Assembly (NCBI RefSeq): GCF_000222685.1
Contig: NZ_AFWJ01000013.1
Coordinates: 1-64,000, forward strand
Length of the DNA stretch: 64,000 nt
Source of the DNA: Vibrio nigripulchritudo ATCC 27043
GTDB lineage: Bacteria; Pseudomonadota; Gammaproteobacteria; Enterobacterales; Vibrionaceae
Direction: 5' to 3'
Shown here one piece after another: positions 1-8,736 of this stretch. Numbering within the stretch: position 1 is the first letter of the stretch; the number at the start of each line of letters is the position of its first letter. The translations under genes were made by a program, and so were the position numbers. The notes beneath the pieces were generated by a model. It worked only from the letters and a program-made list of their open reading frames with translations, ran no database searches and had not been told where the DNA came from.

Positions 1-154
1 GATCGTTCACGGTCTGTTTGCCCATTAAGATCTTTTCCATCTCTTTCTTTACTTTGGCGAGCTGCAGGAACTGTTCGGGGGTGAGCTTGGGCTTTTGTGG
101 TCGCTTTTTCAGGGCTTTTTTGGCTATCTCCAACCCTTTGAGTAACTCTTCCAT
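1..154 (-). CDS. Hypothetical protein, N-terminal part only
   Basis: An open frame reads leftward from an ATG at 154-152 and runs off the window edge, so only the first 51 codons are visible. A strong AGGAGGT ribosome-binding site lies at 161-167, six bases from the ATG, which makes the start convincing. The visible protein is short, lysine-rich and predicted helical, starting MEELLKGLEIAKKAL. I do not recognise a family. It is divergent from the lipoprotein gene to its right, so 155-294 probably holds both promoters. Confidence 0.6.
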   Translation of the reverse strand, partial: MEELLKGLEIAKKALKKRPQKPKLTPEQFLQLAKVKKEMEKILMGKQTVND

Positions 155-294
155 ATCGATACCTCCTACGCAAAATGCTATGCCATCTTCTGGATGAAAA
201 CTTGGTAAAAACCACGAACTAATTCCTCGGTTCACCTGAGAACTTTTCGCCAGCTTCTACCAAGATGAAAAGAAATCATTACTCTGGAAGCGCC

Positions 295-720
295 ATGAAA
301 AACAAAGCTCTTATTGTCAGTTGGATGACCTTGGTTATCGCTTTATCCGGCTGTGCCTTGCAGTTTATCGCCAGCTACGATCAGCAAACTCTTCAGCAGA
401 TCGAGCACATCGATCAGGAAGTGGAAAGGCTTTATCTGGATCTGACTTTTACGCCGATTGAAGATCGTAAATTTGATCGCTTTGCCAAGCAGTATCAGGC
501 GATCACTTTGCAGATCCGAAGTTTGGAAAGAAGGCAAAAGCGCCGAGAGAAAAACACCGAATCGCTAGAACAAACGCGAATTCTGCTCTCCCTATGGGTG
601 CAGGATGAAGCCACCCACAGAAAGAACGACGCCATTTCTAATTTCATTATTAACAGGCGAACCAGTCAGTATCGCCGGCTGTTCGATGCCCTGATAGATG
701 GCGAACTGGCGAAACAATAA
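295..720 (+). CDS. Small predicted lipoprotein
   Basis: The protein has about 141 residues. I prefer the ATG at 295 over the in-frame ATG at 265 because a GGAAG site sits just upstream and because this start gives a clean lipoprotein signal: MKNK, a hydrophobic stretch, then the lipobox LSGC. The mature part is charged and predicted helical or coiled-coil, with many Arg, Glu and Gln residues and no catalytic motif. It is expected to be anchored to a membrane through the lipidated cysteine. The next gene starts 13 bases later, so the two are probably co-transcribed. Function unknown. Confidence 0.7.
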   Translation: MKNKALIVSWMTLVIALSGCALQFIASYDQQTLQQIEHIDQEVERLYLDLTFTPIEDRKFDRFAKQYQAITLQIRSLERRQKRREKNTESLEQTRILLSLWVQDEATHRKNDAISNFIINRRTSQYRRLFDALIDGELAKQ

Positions 721-733
721 GATGGAGGCGAAC

Positions 734-1036
734 ATGAACAACACCCTACACTCAGTGATTGACACCATTACCTCTCAGCTAGAGAACTCCCCTTATAAAA
801 ACCTGCTAGGCAGTGCGCTGAAGTCGTGCATTGAAAAGCAGCAGAATGACATTGAAACTTTGCTGATTGCCAGACAAGCCGGGGATATTTCAGAAGAAGA
901 ATTTGCTATTGAATTGGAAAGGGAAAAACAAATCGTTGAAGCGGAAATGCTGACTTGGCAGATCACCGCAAAAGCGGAAGTTCAAAAGGTGGTGAACAAA
1001 GCCTTTCATGCGCTCACTCAGGCTGTATTGTCTTAG
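734..1036 (+). CDS. Hypothetical helical protein
   Basis: This is a 100-residue protein starting MNNTLHSVID. The start at 734 is fixed by GGAGG at 724-728. It is acidic in the middle (ISEEEFAIELEREKQ) and looks fully helical. There is no signal peptide or membrane segment, so it is probably cytoplasmic. It sits between a lipoprotein gene and another unknown gene on the same strand with very short gaps. I do not recognise the family. Confidence 0.65.
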   Translation: MNNTLHSVIDTITSQLENSPYKNLLGSALKSCIEKQQNDIETLLIARQAGDISEEEFAIELEREKQIVEAEMLTWQITAKAEVQKVVNKAFHALTQAVLS

Positions 1037-1050
1037 CCTCTGAAGGACAC

Positions 1051-1740
1051 ATGATGAGAAGAAGAAGGCGTACAATCTGGATACCTTATGGCTATCGGCT
1101 CAAATCCAATTTGAAGCTTCGCGATCGCCAGAATATCGAGCCGACTTCGCATGAACATGAACCTTCAGAACTTGTGGCAGAAACTCAGTCCCCTCTCAAT
1201 GAGCCCTCAGCCCAACACAGTGAGAATCGGGAAGAGCATGTTATTCCGGAAGAAGAGAAACAACTGACATCTAGCTCCGAACAAGCACAAGCACAAGCAA
1301 GTTTTGAAGACTCATCCTCTGTCGCCCAGTTTGATGATGCCCTCAACCCTTACAAAAACTACGTTCAGGATTTGTCGTTGTGCTTAACGGGGATGCCGAA
1401 AGAAACCTTTTTGGCCTATGATGATCAAAAAGGTTGCCATGATCTTTTTGATCACCCTGATACAGAAAATATCCAAAGCGATCCCTTCTCTTCTTCTGAA
1501 TCGGATTCACCCGATTCTTATATCGCTTGTGATCAGAACGAGTGTGTTTATTCGGATCATAAGCCGTCAATGACCGTTGAAAACACCGATCCTGACGCAA
1601 GCAATCATCAGGTTGAACCCAATAGTAACGACGTCAAAAAAGCCGAGGCTAATCCTAAGTATATTCCCAAGCCCAAAAGCTCGGGACCTCACCTCCGGCG
1701 TTTACCTGGTATTGCGGCTTGCCTGCTTTCAGGTAAGTGA
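1051..1740 (+). CDS. Hypothetical protein, basic start and acidic low-complexity body
   Basis: The protein has about 229 residues. Tandem ATGs at 1051 and 1054 follow AAGGA at 1043-1047; either could be used. The N-terminus is strongly basic (five consecutive Arg, then TIWIPYGYRLK). Most of the rest is Ser, Glu, Asp, Gln and Pro rich and probably disordered, with a short basic tail. No membrane segment, signal peptide or catalytic motif is visible. It follows the 100-residue gene by 14 bases. A scaffold or adaptor role is possible, but nothing in the sequence shows it. Confidence 0.6.
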   Translation: MMRRRRRTIWIPYGYRLKSNLKLRDRQNIEPTSHEHEPSELVAETQSPLNEPSAQHSENREEHVIPEEEKQLTSSSEQAQAQASFEDSSSVAQFDDALNPYKNYVQDLSLCLTGMPKETFLAYDDQKGCHDLFDHPDTENIQSDPFSSSESDSPDSYIACDQNECVYSDHKPSMTVENTDPDASNHQVEPNSNDVKKAEANPKYIPKPKSSGPHLRRLPGIAACLLSGK

Positions 1741-1863
1741 AGGTTTCAGGTAAATAGCGCTTTTCAGGTGTAGAGCTCACTCCGTATCTTTCGTCCGTTT
1801 CCCCAAGATTCACTCACCACTCATGCGTATCCTGTGGAGGTCATAACTCAATAGGAGACCGAG

Positions 1864-2586
1864 ATGAGACAACTACTTTTTCGTCTGTGCGAAGCCTCAG
1901 ACGGACGCAAATTCGCTTTTTTGACCGACCAGCCTGATGTAGAAGACATGTTTGATGGCGGATACAAAGTCGCCTACAAATTCCGAGATGCGGGCAACGG
2001 GCAGGAACTGCTGGCGCGCTGGCGTTCGGCTTATTCCGTCACCTCGCGTGAATTTGAACAACTGCCGGATGATGACGAGCTGCCTGAAGGCGTTCAGCAG
2101 GCGTTCGATACCATGATCTCCAGCCTGATCCCAAGCGTGGATGTGTTCTTCTGCGATTACAATCTGGCGATCGAGGCTGATCTGCCTATCTGCAATAACG
2201 TGATGGATCGTTATCGTTCTACCGACTTTGTGCTGTTTTCCTGTGAAGAGCTGATCGGCAACGATCCGTCAACCCAGCCGTATATGGTGTCTTACGCATC
2301 ACCGCGTTACCCGGGCAGTGGCAACACTGGAAGCCAGCACCGCATCTACTGTAAAACCGATGCCTTTGCGTTTTGCCAGGCAGTACACGCGATTGTGATT
2401 CAACGTGAAAAAGACTCGCTGACCGGTGGGCACATCCGCACAGAAGTCGACACTTACATCAGCGAACCTTCCATTGAAGCGCCAACGGCAGAGCAGGTCA
2501 TCAACCGATTTGTGGAATCGCTGCCGCAATACAACAGCAGCATTAAAGCGTTAAGTGCGCCGGAATCTCACTCCAACGAGGAGTAA
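1864..2586 (+). CDS. Unknown protein with a receiver-like segment
   Basis: The protein has 240 residues, with AGGAG about eight bases before the ATG. Residues about 95-130 contain SVDVFFCDYNLAIEA followed later by TDFVLFSCEEL. This resembles the beta-3/phospho-Asp and beta-4/Ser parts of response-regulator receiver domains, but the rest of a receiver fold is hard to place and there is no output domain. I therefore call it receiver-like only. Its stop is four bases before the next ATG, so it is coupled to the gene at 2591. A regulatory role is inference. Confidence 0.6.
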   Translation: MRQLLFRLCEASDGRKFAFLTDQPDVEDMFDGGYKVAYKFRDAGNGQELLARWRSAYSVTSREFEQLPDDDELPEGVQQAFDTMISSLIPSVDVFFCDYNLAIEADLPICNNVMDRYRSTDFVLFSCEELIGNDPSTQPYMVSYASPRYPGSGNTGSQHRIYCKTDAFAFCQAVHAIVIQREKDSLTGGHIRTEVDTYISEPSIEAPTAEQVINRFVESLPQYNSSIKALSAPESHSNEE

Positions 2587-2590
2587 TGCG

Positions 2591-3439
2591 ATGCGTTCAG
2601 ACGAAATGTACTATGCGGCGTTTAGCGCCGCATTAATGGCAGGTACAGAGCCCGGAATTGCTCAGCAGCTTGCCTATCAACTGGCTTATATCCACTTAAC
2701 GTCACCAGCGGATAAAGCCTTTAAAGATGAACCCGAACCTTTCCACCAGCATGAATCCATTCAGAAACAGGCGGTTCACATTCGCCCCATCAACCCGCTG
2801 AATCACGTGGACTGGCTTAAAGGAGGAACGCTCAACGAACGTGGAATGCAGCTTGGCAGGCTATGCGCACCATCGCCAACTCAGGGGGTTCGGCAACCAA
2901 TTAAATCGCTTGGTAGAGTAACGCCCGCTTCTGCTCAGCAAACCGAGAAGCATCAGCACAAAATCAATCAAGCCATTATGCTGGCTCTGATGGATTCGGA
3001 CAGCAACGCCCAAAACAAGTTTGTTGCCGCGCTTTATTTCTACTGGAGAGCGAGCAAAACACACATCTGTAAAAGCACCAAAGCGAGCTACTGGCTGCTG
3101 ATGCACGCTATTCGTTGTTACCTGTTTGGCACCACCTTTCAGTGGGATGAAAGCTTCATTAACAGCACCGACGAACGTCAGCAGAAAAAGCCCATGTACC
3201 CAACCGTTAAAGAACTGATTGAACACCTAAATTTCAACCGAGAAGAATCGCACTTATTGCATGCCCTTTCTGAACAGATGAGCTACTACCCGTGCAACCA
3301 GCAGATCCAGTGCATCGAACTTGGTCTGGCTTATCGGGCAGAGGTGATTTCTGTTCTGGAACTTGCCAACGTACACCACCAGCAGTCTCTTAATCTGGAT
3401 GGTATGCAGGACGCTGCCTTGTGGGCTATGAAATCCTGA
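2591..3439 (+). CDS. Hypothetical protein
   Basis: The protein has 282 residues. I chose the ATG at 2591 (MRSDEMYY) because GAGGAG at the end of the preceding gene is correctly spaced for it; an upstream in-frame start at 2555 would overlap that gene. The first 40 residues are helical and alanine-rich. The remainder is a mixed, soluble protein with no recognised motif. It is the last gene of the five-gene left cluster and is followed at once by a hairpin at 3446. Confidence 0.6.
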   Translation: MRSDEMYYAAFSAALMAGTEPGIAQQLAYQLAYIHLTSPADKAFKDEPEPFHQHESIQKQAVHIRPINPLNHVDWLKGGTLNERGMQLGRLCAPSPTQGVRQPIKSLGRVTPASAQQTEKHQHKINQAIMLALMDSDSNAQNKFVAALYFYWRASKTHICKSTKASYWLLMHAIRCYLFGTTFQWDESFINSTDERQQKKPMYPTVKELIEHLNFNREESHLLHALSEQMSYYPCNQQIQCIELGLAYRAEVISVLELANVHHQQSLNLDGMQDAALWAMKS

Positions 3440-3445
3440 ACCTCT

Positions 3446-3470
3446 ACCGGTACCGAAAGTACCGGTTTCT
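3446..3470 (+). terminator. Probable hairpin terminator
   Basis: ACCGGTAC and GTACCGGT pair around a CGAAA loop and are followed by TTTCT. The hairpin lies seven bases after the preceding stop and before the decarboxylase operon, so it likely separates the two transcription units. The U-run is short. Confidence 0.5.
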
Positions 3471-3584
3471 GCCACATTGTTAAAAACGTCATTTATTTCA
3501 CCGATAACTCCCCTTTATCCCCCACGTTAAATTCGACCTTGCCCGCTAGATTATTGAGACATTCGTTCAATATCTTGGTGGGTT

Positions 3585-5039
3585 ATGAGTATTTCAGATT
3601 GTTTATCCATTACAGAACTGGGGCTGCCTCAGGCGGATAAAAATGCCGTTTTGAGAGAGTACCTTGAGGAGATGCAGCTTAAGAAGCAGCACTTTCTGGG
3701 CTACCAAACCAATCAAAATGTGGTGTTTTCACCCGAACTGTCGCCATTCCTGTCTCTCAATCTTCTGAATTTGGGGGACGGCTATGAAGATGGTTCCTAT
3801 CAGATCAATGCCAAGCAATTTGAGCGAGCTGTCCTGAATTATTACGCCAGGCTCTGGGGGATGACCGCGCCAAACTCCAAACGAAATTACTGGGGATACG
3901 TGACCTCTATGGGGTCGACGGAAGGCAATCTCTACGCCCTATGGAATGCGCGCGATTACCTGAGTGGCAGTGAAGTAGAAGGCTATGAAAAAGCGGTCGA
4001 AGTGCCGAACCCGCCTGTTCTGATTTCATCAGAAAGCACGCATTATTCGGTGTACAAAGCCTGCCAGATGCTGGGTATTCCCACGTTTAATCAGGCGGGA
4101 GAAAAGCTGGGATATTGCCCCATTAATGAAGGCGACTGGAAAAAGAAGCTCGCAGTTAATGAATACGGTTCGGTGATTGAAGAGGATTTGTTTCGGCTCA
4201 CCGAGTTTTTTCTGCAACACCAGCACCCAGTGATTCTGTTTTTAAATCATGGCACTACGTTCAGCGGTGGCAGTGACGCCATCTTTCGGATTCTCACCAA
4301 ACTGAAACCGCTGCTCGGCAAGAATACCGAGAGCAATCGGCGGTACTGGGTTCATGTGGATGGCGCACTTTCAGCAAACTTTTCTCCCTTTCTGCAACCG
4401 GACCCTTTTACCGTTTCTGATCACCCTTACGAATTTCGCCACCCAGAGGTGATGTCGGTTTGTGCCAGCCCTTACAAATGGCTAGGCGCACCCTGGAGCT
4501 GCGGTGTTTACCTGATGCAGAAAAGGTACAAGGTGGGTTCTTCCAGCCGCCCGACTTACATCGCCGGACGCGATTCCACCATTGCGGGCTCTCGGCAGGG
4601 GCTGTACTCCCTTTACTTGTGGGAAAGGCTGTCTTCGCTCGGCACTGTCGGGCTGAAACAGTTAGCCGAGCAGAACGAAAGTAACACCGCATTTTTGCAG
4701 CAGGCACTACTAGATTTGTCGAAGTCGAAGAGAAACACTCATCGGCAGTCACTCATCGTGATGCCTCGAATGCCCGGAGCCAACATGGTGCGCTTCTCTT
4801 CCCCCCGAAGCCACATCACCGCCAAATATTCGCTGGCGGAAGAAAACATTCCGGTGAATGGTAGGCTTCAGCGTTTCTGCCATGTGGTTTTGCTCAGCCA
4901 TATACAGCGTCCTTTGCTTGATCAGTTTTTAGCGGAGCTGTCTGACCCTTATGCCTTTTCGGGTCAGGCACTTTTACCGCGCAATCCACTGAGTCACCCA
5001 GATTTTGTCACTCATTTACTTTCCAAGGAGAATCAATGA
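3585..5039 (+). CDS. Group II PLP-dependent amino-acid decarboxylase
   Basis: A 484-residue cytoplasmic enzyme of the pyridoxal-phosphate decarboxylase family that includes histidine, glutamate and aromatic amino-acid decarboxylases. Visible motifs in order: GYVTSMGSTEGN (104-115, cofactor phosphate region), H153 in SSESTHYS (ring stacking), NHGTT (221-225), D259 in VHVDGALSANFSPF (pyridine nitrogen), and the Schiff-base lysine K298 in SPYKW. The reaction is amino acid to primary amine plus CO2; the substrate cannot be told from sequence, though the layout resembles histidine- and valine-decarboxylase-like members. The stop overlaps the start of a ligand-gated ion channel (ATGA, 5036-5039), which suggests that its amine product is relevant to the channel. 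Confidence 0.85.
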   Translation: MSISDCLSITELGLPQADKNAVLREYLEEMQLKKQHFLGYQTNQNVVFSPELSPFLSLNLLNLGDGYEDGSYQINAKQFERAVLNYYARLWGMTAPNSKRNYWGYVTSMGSTEGNLYALWNARDYLSGSEVEGYEKAVEVPNPPVLISSESTHYSVYKACQMLGIPTFNQAGEKLGYCPINEGDWKKKLAVNEYGSVIEEDLFRLTEFFLQHQHPVILFLNHGTTFSGGSDAIFRILTKLKPLLGKNTESNRRYWVHVDGALSANFSPFLQPDPFTVSDHPYEFRHPEVMSVCASPYKWLGAPWSCGVYLMQKRYKVGSSSRPTYIAGRDSTIAGSRQGLYSLYLWERLSSLGTVGLKQLAEQNESNTAFLQQALLDLSKSKRNTHRQSLIVMPRMPGANMVRFSSPRSHITAKYSLAEENIPVNGRLQRFCHVVLLSHIQRPLLDQFLAELSDPYAFSGQALLPRNPLSHPDFVTHLLSKENQ

Positions 5040-6031
5040 AAGCCGTTTTGACTCTGCTTTTTATGCTGAGCTTTTTGCCTTTCTCGTCGCTTGCTCAGCA
5101 AGTGATCCACACGTCGTTTTCAATCAATAAGATCTATGGCGTCAACACCATTGATCAAACCTACAAGATCGACGGTTATTTAGTAGCAACCTGGCAAGAT
5201 CCGAATCATCCACTCAAACCCAAATCGGGTATCCGACGAATCGAAAACCGGCATCTCGACAGAATGTTAGAAGACGGCTCCTGGATGCCTGCTTTTGAAT
5301 TCATCAACATTATCGGACAGCGCCTTACCCCAAATAAAAGGCTGGTGATCACTGATGAAGGCGGCATCACTTACAACGAACGCTTTCAGGGCACCTTCAC
5401 CACCGAGATGGATTTTCGGCGCTTTCCCTTCGACAACCAGTCGTTCGAAATCATCATGGAGCCCTTTTCTTTCGACCAACAAAGCCTGAAGTTTGGTGAC
5501 GCCAGCGTGTTTGTGGAAGAGATGACCAATAAAACCATCAGCGAATGGGAAATGGACACCAGCTCGACGGCGAAGGTCAGCCGACACAGCTATCACCATC
5601 TTGATAGTGCAGAGAGTACCGACTATTCGCGCCTGACGGTCACTATCGATGCCACCCGAAAGCCGAACTATTACCTTTGGCAGTTTATTCTTCCGCTGTC
5701 GCTGATTCTGATCGCCAGTTGGGCAGTGTTTTGGATTGAAGGGTTTTCCGAGCGATTGATGACGTCTTTCACCATGATGCTGACGGTGGTGGCGTACACC
5801 TTTTACACCAGTAGCCTGCTGCCGAGACTGCCTTATACCACCTTTATCGAGCGCATGATCATCATGGGTTACGTCAGTATATTTGCCGCCATTCTGATCA
5901 TTGTATTTGTGAAAATTAGAGAAGAGAGAGGCAAGCCGACTCATGGGCTGATCCCTTATTGCCGAAGCATTTTCCCTACGTTTTTTCTGGCCGCAATTGC
6001 CATCCTGATCGGAGTTAATAGCCAACTATGA
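5036..6031 (+). CDS. Pentameric ligand-gated ion channel (ELIC/GLIC family)
   Basis: A 331-residue member of the prokaryotic Cys-loop-receptor (Pro-loop) superfamily. Order: signal peptide (1-20, ending SSLA), extracellular beta-sandwich ligand domain (about 22-210), then four membrane segments, M1 about 213-235, M2 about 240-262, M3 about 268-293 and M4 about 310-328. The Pro-loop signature RRFPFDNQSFEI is at 128-139; there is no cysteine pair, as in other bacterial members. The M2-M3 linker LPRLPYTTF closely resembles the corresponding LPKTPYMTY of the Erwinia channel ELIC. ELIC is gated by primary amines, and this gene is translationally coupled to an amine-producing decarboxylase. It should sit in the inner membrane with its ligand domain in the periplasm. 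Ligand and ion selectivity are unknown. Confidence 0.9.
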   Translation: MKAVLTLLFMLSFLPFSSLAQQVIHTSFSINKIYGVNTIDQTYKIDGYLVATWQDPNHPLKPKSGIRRIENRHLDRMLEDGSWMPAFEFINIIGQRLTPNKRLVITDEGGITYNERFQGTFTTEMDFRRFPFDNQSFEIIMEPFSFDQQSLKFGDASVFVEEMTNKTISEWEMDTSSTAKVSRHSYHHLDSAESTDYSRLTVTIDATRKPNYYLWQFILPLSLILIASWAVFWIEGFSERLMTSFTMMLTVVAYTFYTSSLLPRLPYTTFIERMIIMGYVSIFAAILIIVFVKIREERGKPTHGLIPYCRSIFPTFFLAAIAILIGVNSQL

Positions 6032-7365
6032 AGCCTTCTAAATCTTTGCAGACCATTATTGAAGCCGTTATCTGCTCATCGATCTTTATTCTGCTGCTCG
6101 GTGTCACAACCTATCTACTCTACTCCAAATCGCTCAACGCACTGGAAGAGCAGATCAAAATTGGGCTGGTATCGACCGTTAAAGCTTCTGCTTCGACATT
6201 GGATGGTGCTGCGCACCTGACTTTTGATGAAGAGACCATGGCGTCGGACGAAAGCTACGCGTTAATGGCAAAGCAGATGGAAATGATCCGCCGTTCAGCA
6301 ACCGACGTTCGCTATATATACACCAGCATTCTTGAAGATGGAGAGGTGTACTTTATGGTGAACCCAAGCCCGCAGAATGATGCCGACGGAGACGGGTTAC
6401 CCGATCCGCCCCCAGCCCTGATGACCTTATATGATGATGCGCCGACAGAGCTGAAAAAATCTTTAGAAAACCAGAGCATTGAAATCAGCACCTATCGCGA
6501 TCAGTGGGGCAGTTTCATCAGTGCCTATGCGCCGTTTTACAGTGTTGAAGGAGATTTTGCCGGCATTCTGGCGATGGATCTGGAAGTCAGCCGTTTTCAG
6601 GATCGGTTAGAGAACATTGAACGCGTTTTTGATAAAGCCAAGATCATCATACTGTTCCTTGGTTTGATTGTCGGGCTGATCATCTGGTGGATCCGCCGCT
6701 CTCAGGTCAACCATCTCAATACCATTCGTCACCGGGAAGCTGATGCCAAAGAAAAGCTCTCTCGCGCTCATCATCTGAACGTGCTGCTCTCGGGGTTAAC
6801 CACTTACTTTTACAGACGCATTCCCAGAGAAATCATCAAACACACGCCGAGAATACGGGCGCTGTACCACTATTCGCAAAGCCTGAGACCACTTGCCTTT
6901 CAGCCAGATACGCAACCGGTTCAGGACTGGTTTCACACTCTGGATCAAAACACCTATCAACGCTGTAAAGGCTTCCACGAATGGCACATTCCCTTGCAGT
7001 CAGAGGCAGTGTTTACCAGCAATAAAATCACAGAAGAGCTGACTCATCTGCACGCTCAGCTGGCAAGAGCGCAGTCAGAGCCTCTCAGAGCAGAAACCCG
7101 CTTGCTCAAAGAGCACCTCGACTGCTGGGCGTTTTCTACCCATTTCTATCTGGAAGAGTCCTCAGAGCTGAGCGAGTTGCATACCTTAATTAATAACGAG
7201 TTCGAGCACATTACGGGCAGTGCCTACATGACTCAGCAAACCCCAAATGCGCTGGGGATCATGAGCACCATCAACCGATTGAGACAAATGGGCTTTGACC
7301 TGGTTTCTGGAGAAGAAAACCGAATCGAACTGATTTGGAAAGTGTATAAGGAGAATTCAGCATGA
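6028..7365 (+). CDS. Cache-type membrane sensor with unrecognised C-terminal domain
   Basis: A 445-residue inner-membrane protein. A first membrane segment (about 13-33) precedes a periplasmic region (about 34-200) that looks like a Cache/PDC sensor: it has helix-rich entry, VRYIYTSILEDGEVYFMV, an acidic DADGDGLPD loop, and the closing GDFAGILAMDLEVS. A second segment lies at about 206-223. The cytoplasmic C-terminal 220 residues contain no kinase, GGDEF, chemotaxis or HAMP motif that I can see, so the output is unknown. The ATG overlaps the channel gene stop (ATGA, 6028-6031). The context suggests it senses the same small molecule as the channel, but this is inference. Confidence 0.7.
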   Translation: MKPSKSLQTIIEAVICSSIFILLLGVTTYLLYSKSLNALEEQIKIGLVSTVKASASTLDGAAHLTFDEETMASDESYALMAKQMEMIRRSATDVRYIYTSILEDGEVYFMVNPSPQNDADGDGLPDPPPALMTLYDDAPTELKKSLENQSIEISTYRDQWGSFISAYAPFYSVEGDFAGILAMDLEVSRFQDRLENIERVFDKAKIIILFLGLIVGLIIWWIRRSQVNHLNTIRHREADAKEKLSRAHHLNVLLSGLTTYFYRRIPREIIKHTPRIRALYHYSQSLRPLAFQPDTQPVQDWFHTLDQNTYQRCKGFHEWHIPLQSEAVFTSNKITEELTHLHAQLARAQSEPLRAETRLLKEHLDCWAFSTHFYLEESSELSELHTLINNEFEHITGSAYMTQQTPNALGIMSTINRLRQMGFDLVSGEENRIELIWKVYKENSA

Positions 7366-8507
7366 CGACCCTCGCCCCTTTTTTACTGATTGTCGCGACT
7401 TTGTTTGTTCAGCTTTCCTCTGGCATTAACTACGTCACCATTCCTTTGACCATGAGCGAGCAAGGCTACGGTAATACCTTAATTGGGTTTGCCATGTCTT
7501 TTGAGATCATCGGTATCCTTCTGCTTTATCGCCCGCTTTCAAGCTGCGTAGAAAAATGGGGGCTGGTGCCTTCAGTTCTGCTGATGTCGGCGCTTCGGGC
7601 TTCCAGCCTTGTTTTGCTCTCGCACAGTCAGAACTACCCGTTATGGCTGCTGGGCATTTTTTGCTACGGCGCGTCTACGGGCATGATGCTGGTGATCATC
7701 CAGACCTCTTTAAACACTTGTATTCAGGGAAAACTGAAAGGATTGGTAATGGGGCTGTTTTCAGCGGCATTGTCTGGCGGGTTGGCACTTGGACCTTTGC
7801 TGCTTCAGTTGCCCTACATCAACCCGGAATGGCAACTGGAAACCAGCGCACTCATTACCAGCCTACCCTTTGTGCTCCTGCTGCTTGCCGGACAAAACAC
7901 CCAATCTTCCGACAGTTCAGGGACGGTTCGGGTTCGGTTTGCCCTTCGCCACGCCAAAGTCATTCTGATTTCCGCGTTTGTTGGCGGCATCAGCTTCTTT
8001 GGTCTGCCCTCTTTTCTCACTCTGTATGGAATGGAAAACGCGCTCACCGAATCGCAATCGCAACTTCTGCTGACCATGTTTATGTTTGGTAGCGTAACGC
8101 TTGGCATCTTTGTAAGTACCGGAGCCTCGTTCCTTAACCGCAGTATTGTGGTGTTGGGCTGCATTTTTTCCTCGGTGGTGTGCGCGGTGTACCTTTCTCT
8201 GGCGGTGTACACCGAGTACTGGCTGGCACTGACTCTGCTGTTTTTCTGGGGAGGCTCGATGGGGGGCATCTACGCCATCGGTTTAACCGCGGTGGGCGAA
8301 CGTTTCTGCCAGCAGGATCAGATGAGCGCCAATATGAGCTATACCATTATGGATTCGTTAGGCGGCATGACAGGCTTACTGGTGATCGGCTTTATGCTCG
8401 ACTGGATGGGTTCGGAAGGAATGACCACCGTGCTGATCACCTTTGGTTGTGCACTGTTAGTGTTCTTCGTTTACGAGCTTTTAGCCCCAAGGCAGACGTT
8501 TGAGTAG
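7362..8507 (+). CDS. MFS transporter
   Basis: A 381-residue protein made almost entirely of hydrophobic segments, consistent with the 12-helix major facilitator superfamily (YcaD/drug-efflux-like branch). Recognisable features are an N-terminal YVTIPLTMSEQGYG region, a glycine-rich GASTGMMLV helix and an intracellular loop before helix 7. It starts inside the stop of the Cache gene (ATGA, 7362-7365) and is the last gene before a terminator. In this setting it probably exports or imports the decarboxylase substrate or product; that is inferred from operon position only. Confidence 0.8.
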   Translation: MTTLAPFLLIVATLFVQLSSGINYVTIPLTMSEQGYGNTLIGFAMSFEIIGILLLYRPLSSCVEKWGLVPSVLLMSALRASSLVLLSHSQNYPLWLLGIFCYGASTGMMLVIIQTSLNTCIQGKLKGLVMGLFSAALSGGLALGPLLLQLPYINPEWQLETSALITSLPFVLLLLAGQNTQSSDSSGTVRVRFALRHAKVILISAFVGGISFFGLPSFLTLYGMENALTESQSQLLLTMFMFGSVTLGIFVSTGASFLNRSIVVLGCIFSSVVCAVYLSLAVYTEYWLALTLLFFWGGSMGGIYAIGLTAVGERFCQQDQMSANMSYTIMDSLGGMTGLLVIGFMLDWMGSEGMTTVLITFGCALLVFFVYELLAPRQTFE

Positions 8508-8589
8508 CAGAAGTGCATACTCTTAGCCATTCTCGTTGATGGGTTCTAAATCAAAATTCACTCGAAAATTTTATCTAATAATGGGCATT

Positions 8590-8616
8590 ACAGGCGTTTG
8601 ATTTCGCCTGTTTTTT
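8590..8616 (+). terminator. Rho-independent terminator
   Basis: ACAGGCG and CGCCTGT flank a TTTGATTT loop and are followed by TTTTTT. The terminator lies 80 bases after the MFS stop and ends the channel operon. Confidence 0.8.
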
Positions 8617-8736
8617 GCTTCAGCTTCTGCTTATATACAGAATAGTTGCATATAAGCATTTCTTCTCTTCACGTTGTACATCTTAAAAAGCTCAACTAAT
8701 TTTCTAATATGATTCGAAACATTGGTTAGCCCTGAG

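Noticed and set aside
7556-8503. Additional open frames within the MFS gene
   Set aside because: They overlap a clear membrane transporter in another frame and have no family features or ribosome sites.
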